A DNA stretch of 64,000 nucleotides from Micropterus salmoides (lineage: Eukaryota > Chordata > Actinopteri > Centrarchiformes > Centrarchidae), in contig NW_024042261.1 of the NCBI RefSeq assembly GCF_014851395.1, forward strand, positions 36,481,942-36,545,941. The letters run 5' to 3'. How positions within the stretch are numbered: position 1 is the stretch's first letter; the number at the start of each line of letters is the position of its first letter. The position numbers and the translations under genes are program-made. The notes below the pieces were generated by a model. That model saw only the letters and a list, made by a program, of their open reading frames with translations, did no database searches and was not told the DNA's origin. This document shows positions 36,501 through 40,224 of this stretch, one piece after another.

Positions 36501-36716
36501 GTCAGTTGTTAATAGGGACAAAAGATAGTTCCAATATGGACTCTACCCCCTGAGCTATTTGAATTCTTGCCATATTGAAGCAGATCATAGTGATTTCACC
36601 CACCTGTAGATCCACAGCAGCAGGGTGAGAAAGAGGATGCTGACGACCACAATGACGTACATTAACAATCTGAACTTCTTTGGTGGAGACGGCTGATGAT
36701 GATCGTTGACAGACAT
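1020..36716 (-). CDS. Glycosyltransferase family 92 (GT92/DUF23) type II membrane protein, eight exons, 3' end missing
   Basis: The minus-strand exons are 36604-36716, 17331-17421, 16842-16991, 16027-16243, 13829-13944, 13344-13455, 2479-2680 and 1020-1337. They join in frame with GT-AG borders and give 439 codons plus two bases. The protein has a short basic cytosolic tail, one signal-anchor helix (residues about 17-37), a stem, then the GT92 fold: KTLLISAYQEHR, YGAADIMCPV, FTVCLSTMFDFTNVLQ, LEMMQLLGV, GDLHYFGQIAALNDC, the DIDE motif and KIIVNPRTVF. Family knowledge says such enzymes transfer galactose in the Golgi lumen, like C. elegans GALT-1; donor and acceptor here are inference. Possible N-glycosylation sites lie in the stem and at FLNVSR and PYNFT. 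The gene spreads over at least 35.7 kb because of transposon-filled introns. The C-terminal part, perhaps 30-60 residues, is outside the window. Confidence 0.88.
1455..1490. repeat. (CA)n/(TA)n microsatellite
   Basis: A pure CA run passes into TATATA. It lies at the truncated 3' side of the minus-strand LINE fragment that follows. Confidence 0.9.
1491..2060 (-). mobile_element. LINE fragment, C-terminus with restriction-like endonuclease (R2/R4/NeSL-type)
   Basis: Read on the minus strand, this encodes a degraded zinc-finger-like segment (CRLCKDAL), then AGTAYMERHNQV, then an intact stretch of 68 codons (1511-1717) containing PDIVLIDKQQKKAAVIDVVI, KKEHEKLEKHQGLKEELEKMW and VVPAVIGAL. The order CxxC-like finger followed by PD...D...K is that of LINEs whose endonuclease is restriction-like rather than APE-type. 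Upstream frames are broken by several stops and the copy is cut off by the microsatellite, so it is dead. Assignment to a specific family (for example Rex6) is not certain. Confidence 0.6.
2095..2245 (-). mobile_element. tRNA-derived SINE head
   Basis: On the minus strand the sequence begins CTGGTTAGCTCAGTGGTTAA, which fits a polymerase III A box, and about 90 bases later has GGTTCGATTCC, a B-box match. A duplicated B-box-like piece (GGGAATCAAACCC in inverse) lies between them. It does not fold into a complete tRNA, so I call it a SINE head rather than a tRNA gene. The tail may be the LINE fragment beside it, but I cannot show that they form one unit. Confidence 0.5.
2241..2284. repeat. (TA)n/(CA)n microsatellite
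   Basis: Alternating TA followed by a CA run directly beside the SINE. Confidence 0.85.
2479..2680 (-). CDS. GT92 gene, exon 7 (catalytic core with DIDE motif)
   Basis: The acceptor is TTCTTTTCAG and the donor ACAG/GTAGCAC. The exon encodes LVEVIPWSLSRFLNVSRGW, GDLHYFGQIAALNDCVYRYM, YQSRYVALQDIDELILP. DIDE is the presumed metal-binding acidic motif of GT92 enzymes, and the FGQIAALNDC block is strongly characteristic of the family. Phase 1 in and phase 2 out, matching its neighbours. Confidence 0.92.
2681..3072. other. Intron DNA, nothing recognised
   Basis: Intron between exons 6 and 7. I see no repeat or coding similarity that I can name here. Confidence 0.4.
3073..3450. repeat. Inverted repeat built from a DIRS-type gag-like segment
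   Basis: Left arm 3073-3150 and right arm 3386-3450 are imperfect inverse copies containing GACCGGCTGC and CCTTCATGCAG, with about 235 bases between them. The same segment occurs once at 7056-7104 inside the DIRS-like element. Both strands therefore translate to a similar GSDV-containing peptide. This is probably a rearranged piece of the neighbouring element family. Confidence 0.6.
3885..4229 (-). mobile_element. Possible Merlin/IS1595-type transposase fragment, copy 1
   Basis: On the minus strand a short ORF (3943-4128) ends in GSDVITDEWRAYGQALTDAV. The block VITDEWRAY resembles the catalytic-D region of ISXO2/IS1595-like transposases, to which animal Merlin elements belong. The rest of the domain is absent or broken. 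The segment is repeated at 4625-4972. The family assignment is tentative; the direct duplication is plain. Confidence 0.4.
4625..4972 (-). mobile_element. Possible Merlin/IS1595-type transposase fragment, copy 2
   Basis: A close direct repeat of the segment about 740 bases to the left, with small insertions and a stop codon replacing Arg in the EWRAY block. It shares the same ends, from a poorly conserved TTCCCAT start to CAAACAATT. It is non-functional. Confidence 0.4.
4973..6089. other. AT-rich intron DNA with weak repeat signals
   Basis: No exon seen. A GC-rich patch at about 5210-5290 resembles the one at 6180-6240 (GGTTGC.GCGAGGCAAGCTAA), so it may be a stray piece of the DIRS-like element. 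The stretch 5480-5640 rich in GTAATTTAGTCAAGTAATTAAATTAC-like words resembles diffuse teleost repeats. Nothing else is recognised. Confidence 0.35.
7790..8510 (+). pseudogene. DIRS tyrosine recombinase (YR) pseudogene
   Basis: Three frames together give the hallmarks of the DIRS recombinase: an N-terminal core-binding stretch (MDRGLALSMVKTYISTILS, then FLKGLRRH), the middle motif KGLPLSAQHLSHWL near 8293-8335, and the C-terminal stretch SVDDISTAASWS followed by F..FYLRDV near 8386-8460. The R-H-R-Y tetrad cannot be followed with confidence because frames change at least three times. Inference: inactive. Confidence 0.65.
8862..9317. mobile_element. Non-autonomous hAT-like element with 8-bp target duplication
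   Basis: The 456-base insert begins CAGGGGTGGAAAT and ends ATTTCCACCCCAG, a short near-perfect terminal inverted repeat of hAT type. It is flanked by GTTACATA (8854-8861) and GTTACGTA (9318-9325), an 8-base target duplication with one difference, as expected for hAT. Removing it rejoins the DIRS 3' end. No transposase is encoded. Confidence 0.8.
9369..9906. mobile_element. Non-autonomous DNA element (PIF/Harbinger-like MITE), copy 1
   Basis: The insert starts CTTGATTTATACTCCTCCGT and ends in GTTATAAATTACACTT; the ends are imperfect inverse copies with GC-rich CTACG..GTAG words inside them. The flanking DIRS sequence carries AAG on both sides (9366-9368 and 9907-9909), a candidate 3-base duplication. 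Positions 9651-9906 are repeated at 43638-43907. Assignment to Harbinger rests on the TIR style and 3-base duplication and is uncertain. Confidence 0.55.
10031..10336. other. Intron DNA, nothing recognised
   Basis: No coding exon or named repeat seen; GC-poor sequence between the DIRS remnant and the next candidate element. Confidence 0.35.
10337..10785 (-). mobile_element. Possible small DNA transposon (AGGAGACCTATTATGC family)
   Basis: The right end, read on the minus strand, starts TTTAAAGGAGACCTATTATG, a terminus I know from abundant teleost miniature elements. A moderately GC-rich core follows. The left end is not clear, so extent and class are tentative. Confidence 0.35.
10794..10830. 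repeat. (GTT/GTA)n simple repeat
   Basis: Imperfect trinucleotide run TTGTAGTTGTTGTTG. Confidence 0.8.
10831..11661. other. Intron DNA, nothing recognised
   Basis: AT-rich sequence without exon-like ORFs or repeats that I can name. Confidence 0.4.
11662..11704. repeat. (TG)n microsatellite
   Basis: About 20 uninterrupted TG units. Confidence 0.95.
11854..12283 (+). mobile_element. Solo LTR with 4-bp target duplication
   Basis: The 430-base unit starts TGTGGTGT and ends ACACCACA, a perfect 8-base terminal inverse repeat of LTR type. CTAG flanks it on both sides (11850-11853 and 12284-12287), a 4-base duplication as made by Ty3/gypsy or gamma-type integrases. A TATA-like ATATAAG lies at 12111-12117 and a poly(A) signal AATAAA at 12203-12208, which fixes plus orientation. 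The U3 part contains two diverged copies of an ACCCTT..ATGGT.TCTAACAGAT word. No internal region is present. Confidence 0.8.
12288..13343. other. Intron DNA, no exon recognised
   Basis: The stretch 12550-12700 is more GC-rich and has a short plus-strand ORF (12567-12758), but no domain and no paired splice sites that fit the GT92 gene. Left unassigned. Confidence 0.35.
13344..13455 (-). CDS. GT92 gene, exon 6
   Basis: The acceptor is GTTGTATTGTAG and the donor CATAAAG/GTGAAGTAC. The 37 codons plus one base encode LVQSLEMMQLLGVDRVAIYK followed by TSCSPETQRILDYYTHK, the central block of GT92 domains after FTNVLQ. Entered in phase 0 and left in phase 1, matching exons 5 and 7. Confidence 0.92.
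13456..13828. other. Short intron between exons 5 and 6
   Basis: A 373-base intron with GTAACG donor and TTGTAG acceptor (minus strand). No repeat recognised. It is the shortest intron of the gene and free of transposons. Confidence 0.7.
13829..13944 (-). CDS. GT92 gene, exon 5
   Basis: The acceptor is TTCTTTTCTTAG and the donor CTGCAG/GTAACG. Its 116 bases complete a split Asp codon and encode DILDNEFFEVKNQE and NSVIFPYNFTVCLSTMFDF, ending FTNVLQ. The FTVC.STMF segment with its N-glycosylation sequon is typical of the start of the GT92 catalytic domain. Confidence 0.92.
14165..15800 (+). mobile_element. L2-clade LINE remnant (reverse transcriptase and 3' end)
   Basis: Broken frames on the plus strand give SPLDIIPT, then STGCVPDYF, KKPGLDPSILDN, then LLDLSAVLDTIDHGILLDRL, SGTVLSWFTSYLSN, and weak traces of the C-terminal region with RALRLWNDLPEE near 15420-15455. 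The order is that of L2 reverse transcriptases, close to the copy at 39-43.6 kb. The copy ends in AAAGCACTTTG...AAATAAAGTTATTATTA, an L2-type 3' end. A SINE interrupts it at about 14432-14622. The YADD core is not readable. It lies in the intron between exons 4 and 5. Confidence 0.7.
14432..14622 (-). mobile_element. tRNA-derived SINE inserted in the L2 remnant
   Basis: On the minus strand the unit starts GTGGTGATGGTGCATAGATA, has a B-box-like GGGTTTGATTCCC about 45 bases on, then a conserved middle (GTGTCCCTAAGCAAGACACT) and a tail TTGTAAGTGTCAGCTAAATG. The tail is the LINE-like end shared by many teleost SINEs. The flanking L2 frame is interrupted here. Confidence 0.6.
15801..16026. other. 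Intron DNA between L2 remnant and exon 4
   Basis: Nothing recognised apart from the donor of exon 4 at its right edge. Confidence 0.4.
16027..16243 (-). CDS. GT92 gene, exon 4
   Basis: The acceptor is CTGGTATCAG and the donor TCTGAAG/GTACTAAG. The exon encodes VRVISVVLRDKEETYFCHIC, then a loop with HFWFKYGAADIMCPVPSGC and HIAVTSA. The cysteine pair in CHICC and the YGAADIMCPV segment match the N-terminal part of GT92 domains. The ORF reading on past the donor into the intron is not part of the protein. Phase 0 in, phase 1 out. Confidence 0.9.
16320..16430. repeat. Short dispersed repeat fragment
   Basis: The words TTTATTTTACCAGGCAAGTT and AAGAACATATTCTTATTTAT form a pattern I know from many fish genomes as the end of a dispersed element. 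Class and borders are unclear. Confidence 0.3.
16842..16991 (-). CDS. GT92 gene, exon 3
   Basis: The acceptor is TTTCTATTTAG and the donor AATGAG/GTCAGT. Exactly 50 codons encode LCGKTAVAPTGLMVF, then KKSKTLLISAYQEHRTANNE. The motif KTLLISAYQEHR is the usual opening of the GT92 domain. Phase 0 on both sides, which fits exon 4 and the proposed exon 2. Confidence 0.85.
17127..17200 (-). repeat. Dispersed repeat tail (TCAGAATCAGCATCAGC type)
   Basis: On the minus strand TTCAGAATCAGAATCAGCAT is followed by CAGCTTTATTGCCAAGTAGG and CAAGGAATTTGCTTTG, a pattern I know as a common teleost repeat tail. It sits about 130 bases downstream of the proposed exon 2. Confidence 0.45.
17331..17421 (-). CDS. 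GT92 gene, proposed exon 2 (stem region)
   Basis: This exon is inferred. Exon 1 ends in phase 2 and exon 3 begins in phase 0, so an exon of 3n+1 bases is required. Here a donor GTCCAG/GTCAGG closes an open frame INVLHKLLRNVGNNSSMYRN followed by CAPNYRKVQ. The 91 bases follow an acceptor ATAATTCAG with a weak pyrimidine tract. A second acceptor, ATGTACAG, would give a 31-base exon with the same phase. The NNSS sequon suits a luminal stem. A cDNA is needed to choose. Confidence 0.5.
17735..17930 (-). mobile_element. tRNA-derived SINE
   Basis: On the minus strand GTGGTCCAGTGGAATGCACT resembles an A box and CTGGGTTCAAACCCCGG an exact B-box-like stretch. The downstream body TTCTGTGTGGAGTTTGTATG and TTTTCCCTGTGTCTGC is a widespread teleost SINE body. 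It is not a tRNA gene, since the acceptor stem is absent. Confidence 0.6.
17949..18787 (+). mobile_element. Tc1-like transposon, 5' half
   Basis: The left terminal inverted repeat (about 17951-18115) is an inverse match to 33510-33676. The transposase reading starts at ATG 18294 (MKTRELSMGEKQAFVKLRKE), with helix-turn-helix words GKSTRAIGQTLGVASTTI and a GRPRKT linker, then ILWTDDTKINLYQS with the first catalytic Asp. A stop in the first helix-turn-helix region (about 18405-18407), a frameshift near 18575 and missing blocks make it inactive. The reading stops at AAGCATACAAG where an L2 begins; the other half is 14.2 kb away. Confidence 0.85.
18788..21100 (+). mobile_element. L2-clade LINE inserted in the Tc1 element, 5' truncated, main part
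   Basis: Plus-strand broken frames show endonuclease remnants (NGDFNLHIDDIT near 19415-19460, VSDHSC at about 19560) and reverse transcriptase blocks: SYRPISKLPFMSKILEKVVA, FQSGFGKKHSTETALLKV, SGSVLKWFSSYLSGRSFSVY, GLSCGVPQGSVLGPILFLLY. The YADD site is destroyed by a frame change just after SYHLY. The copy is cut at about 21100 inside the C-terminal region. Its 3' end reappears at 32848, so the nested elements lie within this L2. It is closely similar to the minus-strand L2 at 25.04-32.6 kb. Confidence 0.78.
21107..21547 (+). mobile_element. Fragment of the TGTTGTGG-type LTR family
   Basis: This is the 3' two thirds of the unit seen whole at 54907-55564 and 58007-58669, with GGTTCACTCACCTCCATCCT, the pyrimidine-rich middle and AATAAAACC poly(A) signal followed by TTGCATTTGGGTCC. 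The left end is missing and the right end reads CTGACTCACAACA. ORFs in it are Ser/Pro-rich by composition only. Confidence 0.65.
21548..25038 (-). mobile_element. L1-clade LINE, broken
   Basis: Reading down the minus strand: start of an APE endonuclease (LRFISWNIRGMGNPVKRS, 24848-24930), then most of that domain deleted; a linker region (24376-24669); reverse transcriptase N-part MQSNKAPGPDGFPIQFFKTF (24226), the LYADDLLLYI core (about 23130-23160) preceded by GCHQGCPLSPLLFAIAIESL; and a long C-terminal ORF (21595-22320) with WESELGIQI.EDSWEQA. The order and YADD context are those of teleost L1 elements. An LTR interrupts it at 23.65-24.04 kb. Its 5' end abuts the 3' end of the minus-strand L2 at 25.04 kb. 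Confidence 0.75.
23652..24035 (+). mobile_element. Solo LTR inserted in the L1 element
   Basis: The insert starts about TGTCACGCCC, has a TATA-like GTGTATAAACCC at about 23826 and a poly(A) signal CAATAAACC near 23982. Removing about 23654-24035 restores the L1 reading DPGSH joined to YRPLSLL, with AGTG on both sides (23650-23653 and 24036-24039) as a candidate target duplication. The exact ends are uncertain by a few bases. Confidence 0.6.
25040..26744 (-). mobile_element. L2-clade LINE (minus copy), 3' part with reverse transcriptase
   Basis: On the minus strand: reverse transcriptase blocks MSKILEKVVAEQLTLFLENH, FQSGFGKKHFTETALLKV, LLDLSSAFDTVDHNIMINRL, GLSCGVPQGS (26713-26300); YADDIQLYCSF (from 26278); LLDYCNSLFTCLSKKEL (26008-25616); and the C-terminus LHWLPVQYRIQFKILVLTFR, LWNALP, LLFKQAFS (25623-25201). 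The 3' end near 25042-25090 reads GTGCAATACAAATAAACTTA. One frameshift follows GVPQGS, and a hairpin element sits at 25514-25728. An LTR element splits this L2 from its 5' part at 30819. The frames are better kept than in the plus copy. Confidence 0.8.
25514..25728. mobile_element. Hairpin-forming insertion with 15-bp target duplication
   Basis: The L2 sequence GGTAACCAGTGAAGT occurs on both sides (25499-25513 and 25729-25743). Between them lies a 215-base insert whose right part is a near-perfect palindrome: arms 25552-25636 and 25645-25729, about 85 bases each, with one difference and an 8-base loop CTTCAGAA. The word GATGAGGGACGAAACGTCTT is familiar from a common fish repeat. The length of the duplication suggests LINE-driven insertion. 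Confidence 0.75.
26745..27187 (+). repeat. 5' LTR
   Basis: 443 bases starting TGTCACACTC and ending CGTGACA. The U3 part is pyrimidine-rich. A TATA box (TATATATACC, about 26870-26879) precedes a probable start site at 26900. A TTATTAAACC word near 27094 may serve as a poly(A) signal variant. Confidence 0.88.
26870..26879 (+). promoter_or_regulatory. LTR TATA box
   Basis: TATATATACC follows a short GT run and lies about 21-30 bases upstream of the GTCGGGTCATT stretch that I take as the RNA 5' end. The start site is inferred from spacing and from complementarity to the primer-binding site. Confidence 0.55.
27189..27199 (+). promoter_or_regulatory. Primer-binding site for self-priming
   Basis: AATGACCCGAC, starting two bases after the LTR, is the exact complement of GTCGGGTCATT at 26900-26910 in the LTR (again in the 3' LTR near 30532-30543). 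Pairing stops at both ends, giving exactly 11 base pairs. Tf1 and sushi-type elements prime from the first 11 or so bases of their own RNA folded back on such a site. I see no match to a common tRNA 3' end beginning TGG. Confidence 0.7.
28096..29277 (+). repeat. Tandem repeat of 57/63-bp units
   Basis: About 20 units, each 57 or 63 bases, with the core GTGGCCCAGCCGACTCCTGT. Since both lengths are multiples of three, no unit shifts the frame. As a result two plus frames and one minus frame are open throughout (for example 28148-30283 plus and 28068-29441 minus); I take only one as meaningful. Four consecutive units near 28690-28900 are nearly identical, a sign of recent slippage or unequal exchange. 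Confidence 0.9.
29278..29735 (+). repeat. Second tandem repeat block, 63-bp units
   Basis: About six units starting TTCAGACCGACTCCAGCTCC and containing CGTGTCCGTTCCATGGTCC, with two short internal duplications of a GCCGGTGGTCCTCAGCCCAG unit at the end. Confidence 0.85.
30340..30354 (+). other. Polypurine tract of the LTR element
   Basis: TTGAGGGAGGGGTAC lies immediately left of the 3' LTR start TGTCACACTC. This is the expected place for plus-strand priming. Confidence 0.65.
30356..30818 (+). repeat. 3' LTR
   Basis: 463 bases; nearly identical to the 5' LTR but with a GT run expanded by about 20 bases (30476-30502) directly before the TATA box. Confidence 0.88.
30819..32640 (-). mobile_element. 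L2-clade LINE (minus copy), 5' part with endonuclease
   Basis: Continuation of the minus-strand L2 beyond the LTR element. From high to low coordinates: 5' sequence that matches the start of the plus copy (32275-32350 against 18800-18880), endonuclease start ENMDFMFLTE (about 31960), HIDDITC..AADLL, HIKGHTLDLVFSLGLDMVKA, VHVSDHSCVFFDI (31847-31479), then a linker region broken by stops. The 5' limit is not clear and may reach 32640. Several frameshifts. Confidence 0.7.
32848..32993 (+). mobile_element. 3' end of the plus-strand L2 in the Tc1 element
   Basis: TATTCAAGCATGCTTTCAGT matches the FKQAFS stop region of the minus copy, followed by the same 3' end: GTGAAGCACTTTG, GTGAAAGGCGCTATACAAAT. 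The Tc1 sequence resumes directly afterwards, so this is the 3' end of the copy whose 5' part is at 18788-21100. About 450 bases of the C-terminal coding part are missing between the two pieces. Confidence 0.7.
32995..33676 (+). mobile_element. Tc1-like transposon, 3' half
   Basis: The plus strand resumes with the Tc1 reading at CTTGGGCGTGCATGGCTGC. Key blocks are KFIMQQDSDPKHTAN (second catalytic Asp), WPSQSPDLNPIE (catalytic Glu) and an end near KGYATKY with stop at 33437. The right terminal inverted repeat (33510-33676) pairs with 17951-18115 and ends GGAGGGGACTG before TA. One frameshift follows NPIE. The D, D and E of the catalytic triad are all still readable across the two halves, but the gene is broken. 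Confidence 0.85.
33677..34269. other. Intron DNA, nothing recognised
   Basis: Two overlapping ORFs of 66 and 98 codons on opposite strands show no domain. Confidence 0.35.
34270..35200 (+). mobile_element. LINE remnant (L2-like), internally deleted
   Basis: Plus-strand fragments such as FSSFEVSNATQSLCSTLNSC, DVCVTLCPLST.PARLNQSHP, KDPADLKGF and SAAKTAFYN resemble the region between endonuclease and reverse transcriptase in L2-like elements. CSRPTACPLDWIPT near 34905-34945 resembles the reverse transcriptase entry. The copy ends with AAGTCATTTTGGATAAAAGT and TGTAAAATGAGTAAATGTAA, a common LINE/SINE 3' end. Reverse transcriptase core absent. Confidence 0.55.
35201..36603. other. Intron DNA, nothing recognised
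   Basis: AT-rich. Two similar words near 36110 and 36425 (GATAAAGTG.CACACTTTCA) may mark a diverged repeat. No exon seen. Confidence 0.35.
36604..36716 (-). CDS. GT92 gene, first coding exon (signal anchor)
   Basis: ATG at 36716-36714 in a GGCAAAATGT context starts MSVNDHHQPSPPKKFRLLMY, then a hydrophobic helix VIVVVSILFLTLLLWIY, ending in a phase-2 donor TACAG/GTGGGTG. A short basic N-tail before one hydrophobic helix is the standard start of Golgi type II transferases. A good acceptor (CTGTTTGTGTAG) lies 54 bases upstream at 36770, so the exon probably begins there with 5' untranslated sequence. Confidence 0.75.
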
Positions 36717-36770
36717 TTTGCCTCAGTTTTGCTGCTTTTGACTCATGTCTCCCTGATTCAGCGGAGAAAT
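36717..36770 (-). other. Probable 5' untranslated part of the first coding exon
   Basis: Minus-strand sequence between the acceptor TTTCTGTTTGTGTAG and the start ATG. There is another ATG within it (GACATGAGTCAAAAG) in a different frame that could form a short upstream ORF. Extent is inferred from the acceptor only. Confidence 0.45.
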
Positions 36771-37152
36771 CTACACAAACAGAAATAAGTGAATGATTCT
36801 TACCTTTTCCTCAGATGCTTCAGCACCAGCAGCTCAGACATTCTCAGTGGAGAAACTGTAACAAAAAGTGCAAAACTTGCCAAATAGAGAAAGAATTAAG
36901 CATTACAAATATGAATCCTTTATTGAAAGAACCATGGCCTGCAGACTGCAGTGTTCATTGCACAAACCAACAACCCCTCATTGCAAAACAACAATTCTTT
37001 TGTCAGTGCCTACAAAATTAAACCATATGATTAAAAATTAAAATTAAACCTCTATAGAGTTGAGGCTGCCCACTGCTTCTGAAAGTATGTTTTTCCCACC
37101 CTGAACTACCATTTAAAGTGTTTCTTTTAACGACATGTGTCTTATCCTCATC
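36771..37152. other. Upstream DNA with one good splice donor
   Basis: On the minus strand GAGGAAAAG/GTAAGAATC at 36804/36803 is a strong donor, but it lies only 33 bases before the acceptor at 36770, too short for a vertebrate intron. No exon is claimed. Confidence 0.35.
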
Positions 37153-37218
37153 CTGGAGCATTTCTAAGTTGAGAAATACTGAGGAGAACCAGTATTTCTC
37201 AACTGAGAAACGCTCCAG
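37153..37218. repeat. Hairpin with 29-bp arms
   Basis: CTGGAGCATTTCTAAGTTGA... (37153-37181) and 37190-37218 are inverse copies with two differences and an 8-base loop. The size is like a microRNA precursor, but a small foldback remnant is just as likely. No repeat family recognised. Confidence 0.5.
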
Positions 37219-38639
37219 TCTCCCACATAATGTGTGCTATGGTGAAGAGGCCAGTCAGGTGTAAATCAGAGCTGTATGGAGGTGAAAATCACAAATCACT
37301 TTGCTCATTCAAATCATTTGACTTTGTTTAGTTCATCTCACAGATTCAAGTAACTGACTATGTAATTTGGTGTTTGACTCAGTTAAACAATCACACTGGT
37401 GTTTAAATGCTCTTCAGTATTCGGGGTTCATACGACATAATTTTCAGTTCTGAATTTCAGTTCAGTTGTATATTCAGGTGCAAATTCCCAAAAGGATTGT
37501 ATGGCTATTGTGTCCACTAAACCTCCACAAATAAGACAGTGTAATTCAAAGCACAAACAAAAGGTGAAATGTTCCTCTATCTGTGCTGACAAGCCAATAG
37601 CTAACAGTTAGAGCATCCCAAATAACAACTGTAAATGAATGCTTAGGTAATTGGAACTGTATTGATTTTGTATTTGTAAAAGCTGGTTTTATTGGATTAT
37701 AGTGTAAGCATGAGCAGATAACGCTACGCAGTCAGCAGTAGTGTCCACCGGTGGGAAGCATACTTTCTGCTGCTCGGTCAAAGTATCCCCTGTGAATACA
37801 ATGGATAAACCCCGTACTTGTTTACTATTTGTCACAAATCACAACAGTAGCATGACAAGCAGCATGAGAGCACTCGCTAGAGACGACAAAGTGTTTGGAA
37901 GACGATAACGAAGCAAAGATGGAAGAAACTATACATCCAGTCTTAGGTTTAACACCATTGTGAAGCGGTATGAGTTTTTAAGGTATTTACAATGGTGCTC
38001 CACGACAATCTATAGTACCTGAAAGATGTGAGAAAATGAAAGAAATAAAAAAATTTAGTCCCTTTCAGTCTTGGTTTGGCATATTGTAGTGTAATTTTGC
38101 TTTCTAGGTTTAGTGTTTGTTCCTGTGGTTTCCTAGTTCATGTCCTTCTCCGTGTGTTTTTGTATCACTCCCGGCATCTGATTATGTTTTGTTTTGTTCT
38201 TGCCATTGTTTTGTGCTCTGTTTTATTTTCCTAGATTTGTCCTTAGTTATTTATGTTTGGTCAGTAATTCATTCTCTGATCTTGTTCCTACACTGAGAGG
38301 TATGTAAGTTATTCTGTGCCCTGTTTTGCAGGAATCCTGGAAGCTCCTCCCATCATTTCCCCAATTCCCTGGGTCTGCTGGCCAGCCTTTAAAAGCCCCT
38401 GTCTAGCTCCACCCACTCTCTCTCACTCACACACTGCAGCCGGGAGCAGCAGCAGCCACCATTGTTCTTTGTCTGTTTAACTGTTAACTCTGTGTTCACA
38501 CTACGTGACTGATCAGTGACAAGGACACACACACACTCTACAGGAGCTGACAGCAGCTGTGTCACCCGACGCAGGTCTGCAAATCACGTTTCAGGTAGCA
38601 GGGATTGTCTGAGCTACAGAGAGAGGGAGGGGAGTTGAA
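37219..38639. other. Non-coding DNA; weak LTR-like stretch
   Basis: 37219-38080 shows nothing I recognise. 38080-38560 has the thymine-rich TTGTT-type composition and TTTAAAAGCCCCTGTC word (about 38389) common in teleost solo LTRs, but I cannot find matching ends or a target duplication. Confidence 0.3.
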
Positions 38640-39069
38640 AGGTGCAGCTCCCAACACGCAGTTAACTTGTGACTGTGAGGTTATAACTCACGGCCCAAAA
38701 AGGAGACCAACAAACGTACTTTGGCTAGCCTTCAACTCAACAATCAATCAAGATTTCAGTTAACTGCTAAAGTTACTGTTACCTTGTCTCTGGTCCGCTG
38801 GCAGAACACCTTTTTGTTCAGCTGCCGTCGTGCTGTTGCCAAGGCGACATAAGTTTCGTTTTACGGTGGACGGACTGTGACACAGACAGAGTTGTTTTCT
38901 TTAGCATGAAATAATACCATGCTTTGGACACTTTCTTCTTTGTCACTCGCCATTTTCTCTCTTCCTCCACTTTGCAAACAGCTACATTCTACATTTTTTT
39001 ATATCCTTTTTATTTAACATAAGTTTTTAACTTAAGTTTTACGTGGGTTAAGGATTTTAGTCATCCGAC

Positions 39070-40224
39070 ATGGATTTTAAGATAGATTACCCTAAAAACG
39101 CTATCAATGGTACTTATTACAACAAAGCTCCGGCGACTAAAGTTATGCTAGCCGAGATAACTCTGCCCCATGAGGACTGCCCACTCCTTAAGAAAGCGAA
39201 CAAGAAGATTGCTGACCTTATGGAAGACATCCGACGACTTTCAGAGGAACTCAAAGAGAAAGATTCCCTGCTGACTGGCTTTATAGATGTGGCTTCAGTA
39301 CAAGCAACAGATTGTTTCTCTAAGTGCAACCGCTAACATCCAGGACACCGTGCTATGGGACCCCTCGGGCCTTCCGAGGCTTTCCTTTTGCTCGACTCTG
39401 AAGCATCAGTCAACCTGGGCTGAAGTGGTGGTCCGTGGCCTCACCTCCGCACATCGGCCTCTCCAACCGCTATGCAGCCCTGTCTGACGACACTCCGGTC
39501 CCTGATATGGATCCCTTTCGGATCTCCCGCACTGGCGGCAAACGGTGATCGGCTGGGCCGCCGGTCTGCCGCTGGGCCTGATCGGTGGCCGTCATCCCGG
39601 TCAAAAACCTCCGCTTCCCGACGTAGGATCCTGAAGGAGGCTATGCTCAGACACTCAGGAGGCCGTCTCTACCCTGCAGGTCTGTTACTGCTACTCCAAC
39701 ACAACCGGCATCTCCTCATCCCCTTTTCTCCCCAACCACACTAATAATTGGTGACTCCATAACCAGAAACATCCATTTCTTTAATGCTACCACTCACTGC
39801 TTCCCCGGTGCCACCACAGCTGACAATTTAAAAAAACTCCAGGACCTAATGCCATCGCTCCCGTCCTCCATCACAAGAGTGATAGTCCATGTGGGAACAA
39901 ATGACACAGCTCTTCAGCAGTCTGAGCTGACAAAATCAGATTTTAACTGTCTTTTTAACTTTTTAAAGCAGTGTGGAAAGTCCATTTTTATCTCTGGTCC
40001 CATTCCCACAGTTGGTCGCGGTGCTGGCCGCTCCTTGGCCTCCACGACTGGCTTCAGTCCGCATTCAGGGCTCACGGTGTGGTTTTGTCGATAACTTTAA
40101 TATTTTGTGGCAAAGAATGTCTCTTTTTAAGACAGACGGACTTCACCCAAACAAACGGGGCTCAGAAATGTTAGCTGCTCACATACAGCATGTGGTGCGG
40201 TCCACACATGACTTACGTGAATGA
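39070..40224 (+). pseudogene. L2 copy A ORF1: coiled coil plus SGNH esterase-like domain
   Basis: ATG 39070 begins MDFKIDYPKNAINGTYYNKA. A heptad-like stretch KKIADLMEDIRRLSEELKEK follows. After frameshifts around 39330-39740 the esterase part appears: TLIIGDSITRNI (nucleophile Ser), VIVHVGTNDTALQQSEL (the GTND block) and, in another frame, FKTDGLHPNKRGSEML with the Asp-His pair. ORF1 esterases are known in L2 and CR1 LINEs; their role in the retrotransposition particle is not settled. The frameshift between GTND and DGLHP at about 40020-40080 breaks it. Confidence 0.72.

Larger units (their letters stand above)
17422..36603 (-). other. First coding intron of the GT92 gene, about 19.2 kb
   Basis: This interval separates the signal-anchor exon from the proposed stem exon. 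It holds a SINE, the split Tc1 transposon with its nested L2, L1 and LTR elements, and a LINE remnant. Both strands of several families are present, so the unspliced transcript can fold on itself. I found no further exon inside it, though a very short one could be missed. Confidence 0.6.

Noticed and set aside
36815..37021. 68-codon plus-strand ORF opposite the GT92 5' region
   Set aside because: Low complexity at the start, no domain, and antisense to likely 5' flanking DNA.
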